This document shows, piece by piece, positions 48,715-58,426 of a DNA stretch of 64,000 nt (its first letter is position 1; each line of letters starts with the position of its first letter). The stretch comes from Methylomonas subterranea (GTDB taxonomy: Bacteria; Pseudomonadota; Gammaproteobacteria; Methylococcales; Methylomonadaceae): the NCBI RefSeq assembly GCF_024505185.1, contig NZ_JANIBJ010000023.1, positions 1 through 64,000 of the forward strand, written 5' to 3'. Position numbers and translations under genes: made by a program. Below the pieces are notes generated by a model. It searched no databases. It had not been told where the DNA came from and was given only the letters and a program-made list of their open reading frames with translations.

Positions 48715-49212
48715 TTAAAACGCTTGGCCGGCAAAGGTATCGGCGGCGACAAAAGTACTTACCACGGTAAACTCCGCAAACCCGTCGCCGCCGGTAACCG
48801 GCACCCGGTCCACCCGCACCCAGGCATGGGCCTTCATTTCGGTCGGGTTTTGCTTGTTTATGCCTAAAAACAGCGCGTATGGAATGCCGTTGATACCCAG
48901 TATGACGCGCGCCGTCATGGCTTGCGCCAGACATTTCGATTCCCACGGCGTGTAATTGGCGGCGGTTCGGATGGCGCTACCGATATGTTCGGCGCGCATG
49001 ACTTGTTGGGCGCCGGCCAGCGGAATTACGCCCACGTTTTCAAGGTGTCGGCCCAGATATCGCGCTATGTTTCCAAACGGCACGAGCAACAAAATGGCTC
49101 TCATGATGCCCAACAGGCAGAAGGCCGGGCCCAACCAAAGCGTCTCCCGCCAGTGCCGGCGCCGCAGTGCCCTGAATTTACGTAGCAAGAGCTTGGGTTT
49201 GCGCAGGTGCAT
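48715..49212 (-). CDS. Lasso-B2-type transglutaminase-fold protease
   Basis: 165 residues on the minus strand. The catalytic Cys94 is in W-E-S-K-C-L-A-Q-A and His129 in A-H-A-W-V, with Asp135 (W-V-R-V-D) as the likely third residue. A hydrophobic segment lies at about 25-48. This is the Transglut_core3/lasso peptide B2 layout; those proteins cut the leader off a PqqD-bound precursor. It ends 18 bases from the end of the PqqD gene, convergent with it, and is divergent from the ABC exporter (62-base gap). The odd strand means it is expressed separately from the peptides. Confidence 0.88.
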   Translation of the reverse strand: MHLRKPKLLLRKFRALRRRHWRETLWLGPAFCLLGIMRAILLLVPFGNIARYLGRHLENVGVIPLAGAQQVMRAEHIGSAIRTAANYTPWESKCLAQAMTARVILGINGIPYALFLGINKQNPTEMKAHAWVRVDRVPVTGGDGFAEFTVVSTFVAADTFAGQAF

Positions 49213-49274
49213 GGGCGAGTCGGATTTCAGCGCGGTTCATTGAAAGCGCACGTATTTTAAGCCATTTTAGCAGC

Positions 49275-51035
49275 ATGATCATTAATTCATCCCTGACCCG
49301 GTTCTTGCGCGCATTGTGGCAATTCGACGCGGTTTCCCTGAGCTATAACCTGTTGCTGAACATTGCCGCCGCCGCTTTCGAAGGCATCGGATTCATGGCA
49401 TTGTTGCCTTTGTTGAAACAGATTCATCAGTTTCGGGACGACAATTTACCCGCGCCGGATGCCTGGGCCATGCCGGCTTATTTGGCCGAATGGCTGCGGG
49501 CTTTGCCGGCCGACCAGCGCCTGCTGGCGATGTTGTGCGCATTCTTCGGTCTGATCGGCTTGCAGTCGTTGTTGGTGACTTACCGCGAACAGCATTCGCC
49601 GATTTTACAACTGCGTTTTGTCGATCATATGCGGATGGCCTTGTTCCGCGCGCTGGCCGAATCGCGCTGGCGGTTTTTAGCCCTGCACCACAGCAGCGAA
49701 TTCGTCAGTGTCCTCACCAACGATTTACAGCGGGTCGGTATCGGTTGCCTGTTTTTCCTGCAGTTAATCAGTCAACTGGTCATATTTCCGGTGTATTTTA
49801 CGGTCGCCTTTGCCATGTCGCCGGTTATTTCGGTCATGGCCATGCTGATGGGTGTTTTGATGTGGTGGGGATTACGTTCCTCCAGCCGGGCCTCCCGACA
49901 AAACGGTATAGAGATCAGTCGAGCCAATAAAAATTTGTCCAACGACGTTCAGGAATTCATGGGCGGCTTGAAATTGATCAAAATCCATGGCGAGGCTGAG
50001 GGTTATATGCAGCGGTTTTCCAATGTCATGGCTGATCTTAGCGGACACCTGCAAGCGTTTTACGTCATCAGAAGCCGGTTGCAATCTGTTTATCGTTTGG
50101 TAGGCGCGCTGGCTTTGGCGGTTCTGACCTATGTGTCCATAGTGTGGTTGCATAGTCCGCCGGAAACCCTGTTGGTATTGATCGCGGTATTCGCCCGCCT
50201 GCTGCCTCAGGTTGCCAAGGTACATGTGGGCTTTCAGCAGATTTGGAATATGCTGCCGGCCTTCGATAACTGGCTGTATTGGTTGGATGCCTGTCGGGAG
50301 CAACGCGAAAGCCTCGACGATAACAAGGCCGCGCGGACTTTGCGCGACGGCATCGTCTTCAACAATGTCCGTTACAGTCATCCGCAAAGCCGGCAAGTTT
50401 GCTCAGTACCGGCGCTGTTTATTCCGGCCCGAAAGACCACCGTGGTTACCGGCCCGTCGGGGTCGGGTAAAACCACATTTCTGGATTTGCTCAGCGGTTT
50501 GCAAAGGCCGGATTGCGGAAGCATTGCCGTGGACGGCGAGCTACTGCATTCGCAGGCGGGTTGGCGGCGCATGTTGGCTTATGTGCCGCAGGATTGCGCG
50601 ATCTTTGATGGCAGCGTGCGCGACAATTTGAATTGGGGCGCTAACGATATGGCCGATACGGCATTCTGGCGCGCGCTGGAACAAGCCGCCGCCGGCGATT
50701 TTGTCCGTAATTTGCCGAAAGGATTGGATACCTGGGTTGGCGAGCGCGGCGTACGGTTGTCCGGCGGCGAAAAACAGCGTCTGGCATTGGCGCGGGCATT
50801 GCTGCGGCAACCGGAGTTGCTGGTTCTGGATGAGGCCACCAGCGCGCTGGACAGCGACAATCAACAGCTGATTTTCGAGGCGATTCGGGCGTTGAAGGGA
50901 CAGTTGACGGTCGTCATCGTCACCCACCATTATTATGACATTCGCCATGCCGTGGACGGTTACATAAGGGTCGAGCAAGGTTCGGTCGGCACATGGCAAG
51001 CCGTCGATCCGTCAGCCGAGAACTATATCGAATGA
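49275..51035 (+). CDS. ABC exporter, fused membrane and ATPase domains
   Basis: 586 residues. The N-terminal half has about six membrane segments; the ATPase half has Walker A G-P-S-G-S-G-K-T-T (393-401), signature L-S-G-G-E-K-Q-R (495-502), Walker B L-L-V-L-D-E-A and the switch His in V-T-H-H-Y. There is no N-terminal C39 peptidase domain, so it cannot remove leaders itself; the B2-like protein would have to. It likely exports the mature peptides. Its stop overlaps the start of the ATP-grasp gene (ATGA). Confidence 0.92.
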   Translation: MIINSSLTRFLRALWQFDAVSLSYNLLLNIAAAAFEGIGFMALLPLLKQIHQFRDDNLPAPDAWAMPAYLAEWLRALPADQRLLAMLCAFFGLIGLQSLLVTYREQHSPILQLRFVDHMRMALFRALAESRWRFLALHHSSEFVSVLTNDLQRVGIGCLFFLQLISQLVIFPVYFTVAFAMSPVISVMAMLMGVLMWWGLRSSSRASRQNGIEISRANKNLSNDVQEFMGGLKLIKIHGEAEGYMQRFSNVMADLSGHLQAFYVIRSRLQSVYRLVGALALAVLTYVSIVWLHSPPETLLVLIAVFARLLPQVAKVHVGFQQIWNMLPAFDNWLYWLDACREQRESLDDNKAARTLRDGIVFNNVRYSHPQSRQVCSVPALFIPARKTTVVTGPSGSGKTTFLDLLSGLQRPDCGSIAVDGELLHSQAGWRRMLAYVPQDCAIFDGSVRDNLNWGANDMADTAFWRALEQAAAGDFVRNLPKGLDTWVGERGVRLSGGEKQRLALARALLRQPELLVLDEATSALDSDNQQLIFEAIRALKGQLTVVIVTHHYYDIRHAVDGYIRVEQGSVGTWQAVDPSAENYIE

Positions 51036-52201
51036 AAGCGCTGGTCATCGGAACCGCCTTCTTCAACATGTTGTCGTTGCCCGCCCTGTTGCACAGGGCG
51101 GGCTTGCGCGTACATGTGCTGAGCACGGTGAAGTCCATGGCGTGGGTGGCATATATTGCGGAGTTGACCGTGGTCGGCGATCCGGATGAAATGATTGCGA
51201 ATGCCGCCAAGCAGGCCGAGTCCGGTTTCGATTTGGTCGTCGTCGCGGACGACCTTACTCTCAAGGCCATTGTAAATTCCGGGTTGTCGCCCGAGGACAA
51301 GGTCAAACTGTTGCCAGTATTGCAAACCGAGGACTTTGCCCACCTATACAGCAAGATCGGTTTATCGAGAGTGTTGCAAAAAAACGCCATCGACACGCCT
51401 GATTTTGCAGTTGCCGAAACCGCCGATGAGTTGAAGGGGCGGGCCGAACGCATGGGTTTTCCATTGCTGGTCAAAACCGATAGTTCGGGTGGCGGCATTG
51501 GAGTATTTGATTGCGGCGACAGGGCGCAACTCGGCCAAATACTTGAAAGCTCGCCGGTTTATCCGGTTCTGTTGCAACGAAAAATCCCCGGCCGGTCATT
51601 CGATCTGAGCGGATTTTTTCGGAACGGAAAACTGGTGCAGTTCGGTTGTGCCGAGCAATTGGATTTTGTCGGCGGAGCTTTCGGTCCCAGCAAGTTGAGG
51701 CGCTATTACCGGTCAAGCCAAGTGGATGCGAGGGTGAGTGAAGAACTGAATCGGCTTGGCGCGGCGCTGGGAGCCGACGGCTTCGTCAATATTACCTGCA
51801 TCGTTTCCGATATCGATCAAAAACGCTATTACATCGAGGCGGATATGCGGCCGAATGTTTGGGTCGAATATCCGAAATTTATCGGCGACGATCCGGCGGA
51901 TAAAATTCGCGGTTATTTTCTGCATGGGCAATATTACCAACATCCGGACAAAGTGGCGGACGATTCGGCCGACGGGAATGTCTTGGCTTATCTGCCGAGG
52001 ATGAATAACCTTGAAATTCTGACGAATCAATATGCTTGCATAAACTGTTTCGACAATTATGCGGGGCTCCCGCTGTACCGCTGGATGTTTTTACAGCGAT
52101 GGCGCCTGTTCTGCGTGCAGTTTGTCAAACCTTATGTGTCAGCGCCCGTTTGGGGCTATATGAAGCGAATTTGGCAACTCGGCCGCAAAAGCACGGTTTG
52201 A
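51032..52201 (+). CDS. ATP-grasp family ligase
   Basis: 389 residues from ATG 51032, overlapping the exporter stop by four bases. N-terminal Rossmann-like part (M-K-A-L-V-I-G), then the ATP-grasp core: F-P-L-L-V-K-T-D-S-S-G-G-G-I-G near 145, and the metal-binding segment Y-Y-I-E-A-D-M-R-P-N-V-W-V-E near 280. ATP-grasp enzymes join a carboxylate to an amine, hydroxyl or thiol through an acyl phosphate. In a RiPP context they can make ester or amide crosslinks (graspetides) or add amino acids. Coupling to the exporter supports membership of the cluster. The subfamily is not recognised. Confidence 0.85.
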   Translation: MKALVIGTAFFNMLSLPALLHRAGLRVHVLSTVKSMAWVAYIAELTVVGDPDEMIANAAKQAESGFDLVVVADDLTLKAIVNSGLSPEDKVKLLPVLQTEDFAHLYSKIGLSRVLQKNAIDTPDFAVAETADELKGRAERMGFPLLVKTDSSGGGIGVFDCGDRAQLGQILESSPVYPVLLQRKIPGRSFDLSGFFRNGKLVQFGCAEQLDFVGGAFGPSKLRRYYRSSQVDARVSEELNRLGAALGADGFVNITCIVSDIDQKRYYIEADMRPNVWVEYPKFIGDDPADKIRGYFLHGQYYQHPDKVADDSADGNVLAYLPRMNNLEILTNQYACINCFDNYAGLPLYRWMFLQRWRLFCVQFVKPYVSAPVWGYMKRIWQLGRKSTV

Positions 52202-52211
52202 AGGCGTCGCG

Positions 52212-53837
52212 TCATTTTGCCGACCTGGGTGCCGGCACCAGCACGGTATTTTGCGGCGGCCGGCTGTCGTCCAAGGCGGGGTAGTCCTTGGTGAAATGCA
52301 GGCCGCGGCTTTCCTTGCGTTGCTGGGCGCTACGGATGATCAATTCGGCAACGATGACCAGATTACGTAATTCCAGCAAATCGCTGCTGATACGGAATTT
52401 GCCGTAGTAGTCGCTGATTTCGTCTTTCAGCAGTACCAGGCGGTTCATTGCCCGTTCCAGGCGTTTATTGGTGCGGACGATGCCGACGTAGTCCCACATG
52501 AAGCGGCGCAGTTCGTCCCAGTTGTGGGCTATCACCACTTCTTCGTCCGAATCGCTGACCTGAGATTCATCCCAGGCCGGCAACGATGGCGGTTCCGGCA
52601 GATGCGCGAATCGGCGGCGGATGTCCTGGTTGGCCTGTTCGGCGAACACCAGACACTCCAGCAGCGAGTTGCTGGCCATGCGGTTGGCGCCGTGCAAGCC
52701 GGTACAGGCCACTTCGCCGATGGCGTACAGGCCGGGGATGTCTGTCCTGGCGTCCCGGTCCGTCATCACGCCGCCGCAGGTGTAATGGGCGGCGGGTACC
52801 ACCGGAATCGGCTGCTTGCTGATGTCTATGTCCACTTCCAGGCATTGGCTGTAAATGGTCGGGAAGTGTTTTTGGATGAATTCCTTGGGTTTATGGCTGA
52901 TATCCAGATACACGCAATCGATGCCGTGTTTCTTGATTTCGCTGTCGATGGCGCGAGCGACGATGTCGCGCGGCGCCAGTTCCATGCGTTCGTCATAGCG
53001 GCGCATGAAGCGTTCGCCGTTAGGCAGGATCAAATGGCCGCCTTCGCCGCGCACCGCTTCGCTGATCAAAAACGAGCGCGCCGACGGATGGTAAAGACAG
53101 GTGGGGTGGAATTGCATGAATTCCATGTTGCCTACCCGGCAGCCGGCCCGCCAAGCCAATGCTATACCGTCGCCGCTGGAAATGTGCGGGTTGGTGGAAT
53201 ACAGGTAGACTTTGTTGGCGCCGCCGGTGGCCAGTACCACCACCTTGGCGGCAATGGTTTTGATGGTGTCGGCCTTGCTGTCCAACACGTATGCGCCGCA
53301 GATGCGTTGCGGGGACAACTCCAGTTTCTCGGCGGTTATCAGTTCGACCACATTGTGATGTTCCAACAAGTCGATGTTGGGGTGTCGTTGGGCGCGTTCG
53401 ATCAGCGACAGCGAAACGGCTTTGCCGGTGGCGTCGTCGGTATGCACGATGCGACGATGGGAATGGCCGCCCTCGCGGTTTAAATGCAATTGTCGGCTGC
53501 CGTCCAGGCTTTTTTCCTCGGTAAAATTGACGCCTTGGGCCCGCAGCCATTCTATGCTCTCGCGGCCCTTGGAGACGGTGAGTTGCACGATTTCCGGATC
53601 GCAAAGGCCGGCACCGGCAATCAGGGTGTCTTCGATGTGCGATTCTATGGAATCGTACTCATCGTCGAACACCGCCGATATGCCGCCTTGGGCATAATAG
53701 GTACTGCACTCGGTCAGTGCGAATTTGGCCAGTACCGCGATCCGGTAAGTGTCGGCCAGATGCAATGCCAGACTGAGACCGGCGCCGCCGCTGCCGGCGA
53801 TCAATATGTCGTAATGTAGGTTGGAATGCGCTGTCAA
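52212..53837 (-). CDS. nadB: L-aspartate oxidase (NadB)
   Basis: 541 residues from TTG 53837, the only start I see before the FAD motif. N-terminal [11 protein letters not shown] loop; [10 protein letters not shown]; the H-T-D-D-A-T-G block; Q-F-H-P-T-C-L; H-Y-T-C-G-G-V; and [10 protein letters not shown], all typical of NadB. It oxidises L-aspartate to iminoaspartate, the first step of de novo NAD synthesis. It is divergent from rpoE, an arrangement well known in gammaproteobacteria. Confidence 0.97.
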   Translation of the reverse strand: MTAHSNLHYDILIAGSGGAGLSLALHLADTYRIAVLAKFALTECSTYYAQGGISAVFDDEYDSIESHIEDTLIAGAGLCDPEIVQLTVSKGRESIEWLRAQGVNFTEEKSLDGSRQLHLNREGGHSHRRIVHTDDATGKAVSLSLIERAQRHPNIDLLEHHNVVELITAEKLELSPQRICGAYVLDSKADTIKTIAAKVVVLATGGANKVYLYSTNPHISSGDGIALAWRAGCRVGNMEFMQFHPTCLYHPSARSFLISEAVRGEGGHLILPNGERFMRRYDERMELAPRDIVARAIDSEIKKHGIDCVYLDISHKPKEFIQKHFPTIYSQCLEVDIDISKQPIPVVPAAHYTCGGVMTDRDARTDIPGLYAIGEVACTGLHGANRMASNSLLECLVFAEQANQDIRRRFAHLPEPPSLPAWDESQVSDSDEEVVIAHNWDELRRFMWDYVGIVRTNKRLERAMNRLVLLKDEISDYYGKFRISSDLLELRNLVIVAELIIRSAQQRKESRGLHFTKDYPALDDSRPPQNTVLVPAPRSAK

Positions 53838-53974
53838 GGTGGTCTGTTTTGGAGTGTGAAGGTTTTATGACGCTGGCTGAAAATCATAACTTGTTTTAAA
53901 GCGGCGGTAATTTTTTTTGTATTGCCAGAACTAATGATGTTTAATTCTGTCCATCCCACAACCGTAAAAGTTCA

Positions 53975-54565
53975 GTGAACGAATCAACAAGGCTCTCCGA
54001 AGATTTAGATCAGGACTTGGTGCGAAGAGTCCAGCAAGGCGATAAAGCGGCCTTCGATCTTCTCGTTATCAAGTATCAACACAGGATAGTGCATCTGGTA
54101 AACCGGTATGTTAAAGATCCCAGTGAAGCACAGGATGTGGCGCAGGATTCCTTTATCAAAGCATACAAGGCCTTGGGCGATTTTAGGGGGGATAGCGCTT
54201 TTTACACCTGGCTTTATCGAATAGCGATCAATACCGCCAAAAATTACCTGTTGTCGCGTTCCAGACGGCATTCCGATTACGAAGTCGATATGCAGGATGC
54301 CGAACAAATCGAGAACGCGCCGCAGTTGAAAGACATTGAAACCCCGGAGCATCAATTGATGAACGACCAGATTATCAGCGTAATCAAGTCGGCCATAGAA
54401 AAGTTGCCGGAGGAAATGCGCATTGCCATTACTCTGAGGGAGTTCGAAGGCATGAGCTACGAAGAGATTGCCGAAGCCATGGATTGCCCTATCGGCACCG
54501 TGCGCTCCCGGATATTCAGGGCCCGAGAGGCCATAGACGAAAAACTAAACCCATTGCTCGGTTAA
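53975..54565 (+). CDS. rpoE: RNA polymerase sigma-E factor (RpoE/AlgU)
   Basis: 196 residues from GTG 53975. Region 2 contains D-P-S-E-A-Q-D-V-A-Q-D-S-F-I-K-A-Y-K-A-L-x-x-F-R-G-D-S-A-F-Y-T-W, listed to show region 2.2-2.4; region 4 contains Y-E-E-I-A-E-A-M-D-C-P-I-G-T-V-R-S-R-I-F-R-A-R. It directs the envelope-stress response and is held inactive by RseA. It heads the operon rpoE-rseA-rseB-mucD. Confidence 0.97.
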   Translation: MNESTRLSEDLDQDLVRRVQQGDKAAFDLLVIKYQHRIVHLVNRYVKDPSEAQDVAQDSFIKAYKALGDFRGDSAFYTWLYRIAINTAKNYLLSRSRRHSDYEVDMQDAEQIENAPQLKDIETPEHQLMNDQIISVIKSAIEKLPEEMRIAITLREFEGMSYEEIAEAMDCPIGTVRSRIFRAREAIDEKLNPLLG

Positions 54566-54575
54566 AGGTATTACC

Positions 54576-55082
54576 ATGCAAGCACAACAATTTGAAAAAC
54601 TCTCATTACTGGTTGACGATCAACTCGACAAGCCGCAATCCGTACAGTTGTTAAAGTCGGTTAGGCACGATCCCGCGCTGCAAGCCAAACTGCAACGTTA
54701 TGCCCTGATCAGTCAGGCCTTGAAGGGCGAACAAGCCGCGGTCGCTGATTTGGATTTTGCCGATAAGGTCAAACAGCAATTGAAATCGGAACCGGTCTAT
54801 TTGATGCAGCGGAAAAAATCCGACGATCAGTTTAAAAAGACCTCCTTGGCGGTGGCGGCGTCACTGCTGTTGGCCGTGGTGGGTTTTTATGCCGGAAAAA
54901 TGCACAATCAGGTCCAGACGCTGGCGCAAGCCACTACTACCGCGGCGGCGGAGCAGAGCCCGGCGGAGCAAATGAATGCCCAGTTCAAGGAATATTTACA
55001 AGCTCACGACAATGTTTGGTACGTTAACAATAATGCCGGAGTCAAATCCTACGCCCGCTTGGCCAGTTACCAATCCAGATAA
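54576..55082 (+). CDS. rseA: Anti-sigma-E factor RseA/MucA
   Basis: 168 residues. The cytoplasmic N-terminal domain has L-S-L-L-V-D-D-Q-L and L-Q-R-Y-A-L-I-S-Q-A-L-K-G, matching the RseA sigma-binding fold. One membrane segment lies at about 90-106 (S-L-A-V-A-A-S-L-L-L-A-V-V-G-F). The periplasmic tail ends Y-A-R-L-A-S-Y. It sequesters RpoE until regulated proteolysis releases it. Confidence 0.93.
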   Translation: MQAQQFEKLSLLVDDQLDKPQSVQLLKSVRHDPALQAKLQRYALISQALKGEQAAVADLDFADKVKQQLKSEPVYLMQRKKSDDQFKKTSLAVAASLLLAVVGFYAGKMHNQVQTLAQATTTAAAEQSPAEQMNAQFKEYLQAHDNVWYVNNNAGVKSYARLASYQSR

Positions 55083-55090
55083 GTTTGTCG

Positions 55091-56035
55091 ATGCGATTTT
55101 TATTTGTTTTCCTGCTTTTAATATCCCGCGCATTTGCAAATGACGATCAGGCTTTAGACGGTCAGCAATGGTTGCAAAAGGTCAACCATGCGATGAAGAA
55201 CATGAATTACCACGGTACCGTGGTATTCATGAAACATGGTCAGATCGACACCATGAAGTACCGGCACACATTCGAGAACGGCGTGGAAACCGAACGCTTG
55301 AGCTCGCTGAATTCCCCGCTACGGGAAGTGACCCGCCATTCCAATGAGATCAGTTGTTTGTACAAGGAAAGTCAACAGAAAGTCGAAACTCATCATCCGA
55401 TAGATCGATCCTTCATCGTCAACCTGCCGCTGAAGCCCGAACGTTTGCACGATCAGTATCTGTTTGCCGTGGCCGGCCAGGAAATGATCGCCATGCGCCC
55501 CGCGCAGGTGATTGCGATTTTACCCAAGGACGATTTGCGCTATGCGCGTAAACTGTGGATAGATACCACCAGTCTTTTGCCGCTGAAAGTGGAAGTTTAC
55601 GGCCAGGATGGTAAAACGCTGGAGCAAGTCCTGTTTACCGAGTTGAATCTGGAAGATTCGGCCGCGCCATCCGATGCGGCTCTTACGGCGGCCGAAGCGG
55701 AGGACGATTCCCATCAACATGTTTCGCAAGCCGAAGCCTTCGAAAAATCCCCATTTGAGTTAAAAAAATGGCCGGCGGGATTTGAAAAAATTTTTTTCAT
55801 CCGCAATACCATGCAGCAGTCTAAAAAAACCGTGGATCATTTGTTGATCAGTGACGGTTTTTCCAGCGTATCGATCTATTTTGAAGCCAAGGGTGAAAAA
55901 AGTATCGAAGGCTTGCGCACACTGGGACCGGTTAATTCCTACAGCCGGGTGATAGACGACCTGCAAGTCACCGCGTTGGGTGAAGTCCCGCTGCAAACCG
56001 TGGAACTGGTTGCCAAAAGCGTATCGTTGCGTTGA
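55091..56035 (+). CDS. rseB: Sigma-E regulatory protein RseB/MucB
   Basis: 314 residues from ATG 55091 (an upstream TTG at 55085 is less likely). A signal peptide ends R-A-F-A-N. The MucB/RseB N-terminal domain (N-Y-H-G-T-V-V-F-M-K, E-R-L-S-S-L) and C-terminal domain (L-L-I-S-D-G-F-S-S-V-S-I-Y-F-E) are both present. RseB shields RseA from DegS and senses lipopolysaccharide or unfolded proteins in the periplasm. It overlaps the upstream part of the mucD frame. Confidence 0.94.
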   Translation: MRFLFVFLLLISRAFANDDQALDGQQWLQKVNHAMKNMNYHGTVVFMKHGQIDTMKYRHTFENGVETERLSSLNSPLREVTRHSNEISCLYKESQQKVETHHPIDRSFIVNLPLKPERLHDQYLFAVAGQEMIAMRPAQVIAILPKDDLRYARKLWIDTTSLLPLKVEVYGQDGKTLEQVLFTELNLEDSAAPSDAALTAAEAEDDSHQHVSQAEAFEKSPFELKKWPAGFEKIFFIRNTMQQSKKTVDHLLISDGFSSVSIYFEAKGEKSIEGLRTLGPVNSYSRVIDDLQVTALGEVPLQTVELVAKSVSLR

Positions 56036-56079
56036 AACATTATCCACTTTTAAGTATGAAATATATGAATGGAGAATTC

Positions 56080-57477
56080 ATGGTCAATAAATTTGTAAAT
56101 AGCGTATGGTTATGGCTTTTGCTGACATCGCTGGCTTTCGCGCAACTGCCGGATTTTACCGAAATGGTCAAAAACAATGGCGACGCGGTGGTCAACATTA
56201 GTACTACCCAAAAGGCGCCGGATATGCAGATGGATTCCGATCAGCAGCAGATTCCACAGGATATACCGCCCGAACTGGAGGATTTTTTTAGGCATTTCTT
56301 TCAAGGCCCCGGCCGCGGTTATGTACCCAAGGAAACCAATTCCCTGGGTTCTGGGTTCATTATTTCCAAGGACGGTTATATCTTGACCAACCATCACGTG
56401 GTGAACAACGCCTCGGAGATCGTGGTTAAGTTGAAAGACCGCCGCGAACTGCTGGCGAAACTGGTGGGTTCCGATGAAAGCACCGATGTGGCGCTGCTGA
56501 AAGTGGATGCCAAGGATTTGCCGGTGGTACAGATCGGCTCGCCGGAGCAATTACAGGTCGGCGAATGGGTACTTGCCATTGGCACGCCGTTCGGGTTTGA
56601 ACAATCGGTGACCGCGGGTATCGTCAGCGCCAAGGGCCGTAGCCTGCCGGACGGTAATTATGTCCCCTTCATACAAACGGATGTGGCGATCAATCCCGGC
56701 AATTCCGGCGGCCCCTTGTTCAGCATGCGGGGCCAGGTTGTGGGCATCAACTCGCAAATTTACAGCCGTTCCGGCGGTTATATGGGCCTGTCCTTTGCTA
56801 TTCCCATCGATGTGGCCATGAACGTCGCCGAACAGATCAAGCTCAAGGGTAAGGTATCCCGGGGTTGGCTGGGCGTACAAATTCAGGATGTGACGCGCCA
56901 GTTGGCCGAATCCTTCGGCATGGACAGACCGCATGGCGCCTTGGTCGCCAAAGTCATACCGGGCGGGCCTGCAGAGAAAGCCGGGTTGCAGGTTGGCGAC
57001 ATCATCGTGGAGTTCGACGGACACATCATAGAAACCTCCGGCGAATTGCCGCCCATCGTCGGCATGACTCCCGTCGATGAAAAAGCCGCGCTTAAGATCA
57101 TCCGCCAGGGCGACAAGGAAGAGTTGTCGGTAAAAGTCGGTTTGTTGCCGGCTCAGGCCGTACAGTTAAGCCAGGGTTCCATGCCGGAAACCATGGTAAA
57201 CAGGCTAGGCTTGGCGGTGGCGGATTTGACCGAAGATCAGCGTCAGCAACTACAGGTTGAAAAATACGGTGTGCTGGTGCAAAAAGTCGGCAAGGGCATC
57301 GCGTTGGATGCCGGCATTCAACCGGGCGATGTGATTTTGCGGGTGCAAAATGCGCCGGTAAAAGATGTTGCCGATTTTAATAAAATCGTTGCTAAACTGC
57401 CGGTGGACAAATCGATTGCCATGTTGATTCAACGCAACGGCAGCCCGGTCTTTTTGGCGTTTAAGATCGATAAATAA
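56080..57477 (+). CDS. mucD: Periplasmic serine protease MucD/DegP-like
   Basis: 465 residues from ATG 56080 with GGAG at 56071-56074. A signal peptide ends L-A-F-A-Q. Catalytic triad: His106 (L-T-N-H-H-V), Asp136 (S-T-D-V-A-L-L), Ser209 (G-N-S-G-G-P-L). Two PDZ domains follow (about 255-350 and 370-460). It degrades or chaperones misfolded periplasmic proteins and moderates the sigma-E response. It is the fourth gene of the operon, with a 44-base spacer after rseB. Confidence 0.96.
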   Translation: MVNKFVNSVWLWLLLTSLAFAQLPDFTEMVKNNGDAVVNISTTQKAPDMQMDSDQQQIPQDIPPELEDFFRHFFQGPGRGYVPKETNSLGSGFIISKDGYILTNHHVVNNASEIVVKLKDRRELLAKLVGSDESTDVALLKVDAKDLPVVQIGSPEQLQVGEWVLAIGTPFGFEQSVTAGIVSAKGRSLPDGNYVPFIQTDVAINPGNSGGPLFSMRGQVVGINSQIYSRSGGYMGLSFAIPIDVAMNVAEQIKLKGKVSRGWLGVQIQDVTRQLAESFGMDRPHGALVAKVIPGGPAEKAGLQVGDIIVEFDGHIIETSGELPPIVGMTPVDEKAALKIIRQGDKEELSVKVGLLPAQAVQLSQGSMPETMVNRLGLAVADLTEDQRQQLQVEKYGVLVQKVGKGIALDAGIQPGDVILRVQNAPVKDVADFNKIVAKLPVDKSIAMLIQRNGSPVFLAFKIDK

Positions 57478-57490
57478 CAGGTATCTTGCT

Positions 57491-58396
57491 ATGACTAAGG
57501 CAATCAACATTACACAATTGATTGGTAATACCCCCTTAGTCAAACTGCAAAGACTCCCGGCCGACGATTCCGCCACCGTGCTGGTTAAGCTGGAATCCAG
57601 AAATCCCGGCGGTTCTGTTAAGGACCGCATTGCTCAAGCCATGCTTCAGGCGGCTGAAAAATCCGGCCTGTTGAAAGCCGGGGGCGCTATTGTCGAACCG
57701 ACCTCCGGCAATACCGGAATTGCCTTGGCCATGATAGCGGCCGCCCGCGGTTATCGCTGCACTTTGGTGATGCCGGAAACCATGTCGGTCGAAAGACGGC
57801 ATTTGTTGGCGCTATACGGTGCCGAGATAGTCTTGACGCCCGCTGGCGAGGGTATGAAGGGGGCAATCGACAAAGCCCTGCGCATCGCGGCGGAAACCGG
57901 CGCTTTCATGCCGCAGCAATTCGAAAATCCCGCCAATCCCGAGGTGCATAGACAGACCACGGCCCAGGAAATCTGGTCGGGGACGGATGGGCAAATCGAT
58001 GCCTTTGTCTGCGGGGTGGGGACGGGCGGTACGATTTCCGGGGTTGCTGACGTGATCAAAAATCGTAATCCCAATTTCAAGGCCATTGCCGTGGAGCCGA
58101 CCGAATCGCCAGTCATTTCCGGTGGCAGCCATGGCCCGCATAAGATTCAAGGCATTGGCGCCGGCTTCATTCCCAAAAATCTCGATCTCGATTTAATTGA
58201 CGGCATTGAACTGGTCTCTACCGAAGAGGCCTTCGCGGTGCGCAAGCGACTGATACGCGAGGAGGGCATCATGGCCGGCATTTCCTCCGGCGCCAGTGTT
58301 TGCGCGGCCCTGCGGGTTGCGGCCCAACTGGGCGCCGGCAAGACCGTGGTCACCATTATTCACGATACGGGTGAGCGTTACCTGAGTATGAGTTAA
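57491..58396 (+). CDS. cysK: Cysteine synthase (O-acetylserine sulfhydrylase)
   Basis: 301 residues. The PLP lysine is Lys44 in [18 protein letters not shown] and the phosphate-binding G-T-G-G-T-I follow. [11 protein letters not shown] is the CysK-type block, and G-I-S-S-G-A closes the active site. The layout fits CysK better than CysM. It makes cysteine from O-acetylserine and sulfide. It starts 13 bases after mucD, so it may be co-transcribed. Confidence 0.93.
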   Translation: MTKAINITQLIGNTPLVKLQRLPADDSATVLVKLESRNPGGSVKDRIAQAMLQAAEKSGLLKAGGAIVEPTSGNTGIALAMIAAARGYRCTLVMPETMSVERRHLLALYGAEIVLTPAGEGMKGAIDKALRIAAETGAFMPQQFENPANPEVHRQTTAQEIWSGTDGQIDAFVCGVGTGGTISGVADVIKNRNPNFKAIAVEPTESPVISGGSHGPHKIQGIGAGFIPKNLDLDLIDGIELVSTEEAFAVRKRLIREEGIMAGISSGASVCAALRVAAQLGAGKTVVTIIHDTGERYLSMS

Positions 58397-58426
58397 ACTC
58401 GGGGTTTTTTAGCCATTTTTCGCTGA

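Noticed and set aside
44706-52201. Classical lasso-peptide cluster
   Set aside because: B1-like, B2-like, exporter and kinase fit, but the asparagine-synthetase-like cyclase is absent and two of the five tails have no acidic ring residue.
53838-53974. Sigma-E autoregulated promoter before rpoE
   Set aside because: AGAACT and TCTG are present but only about 12 bases apart, short of the usual 16.
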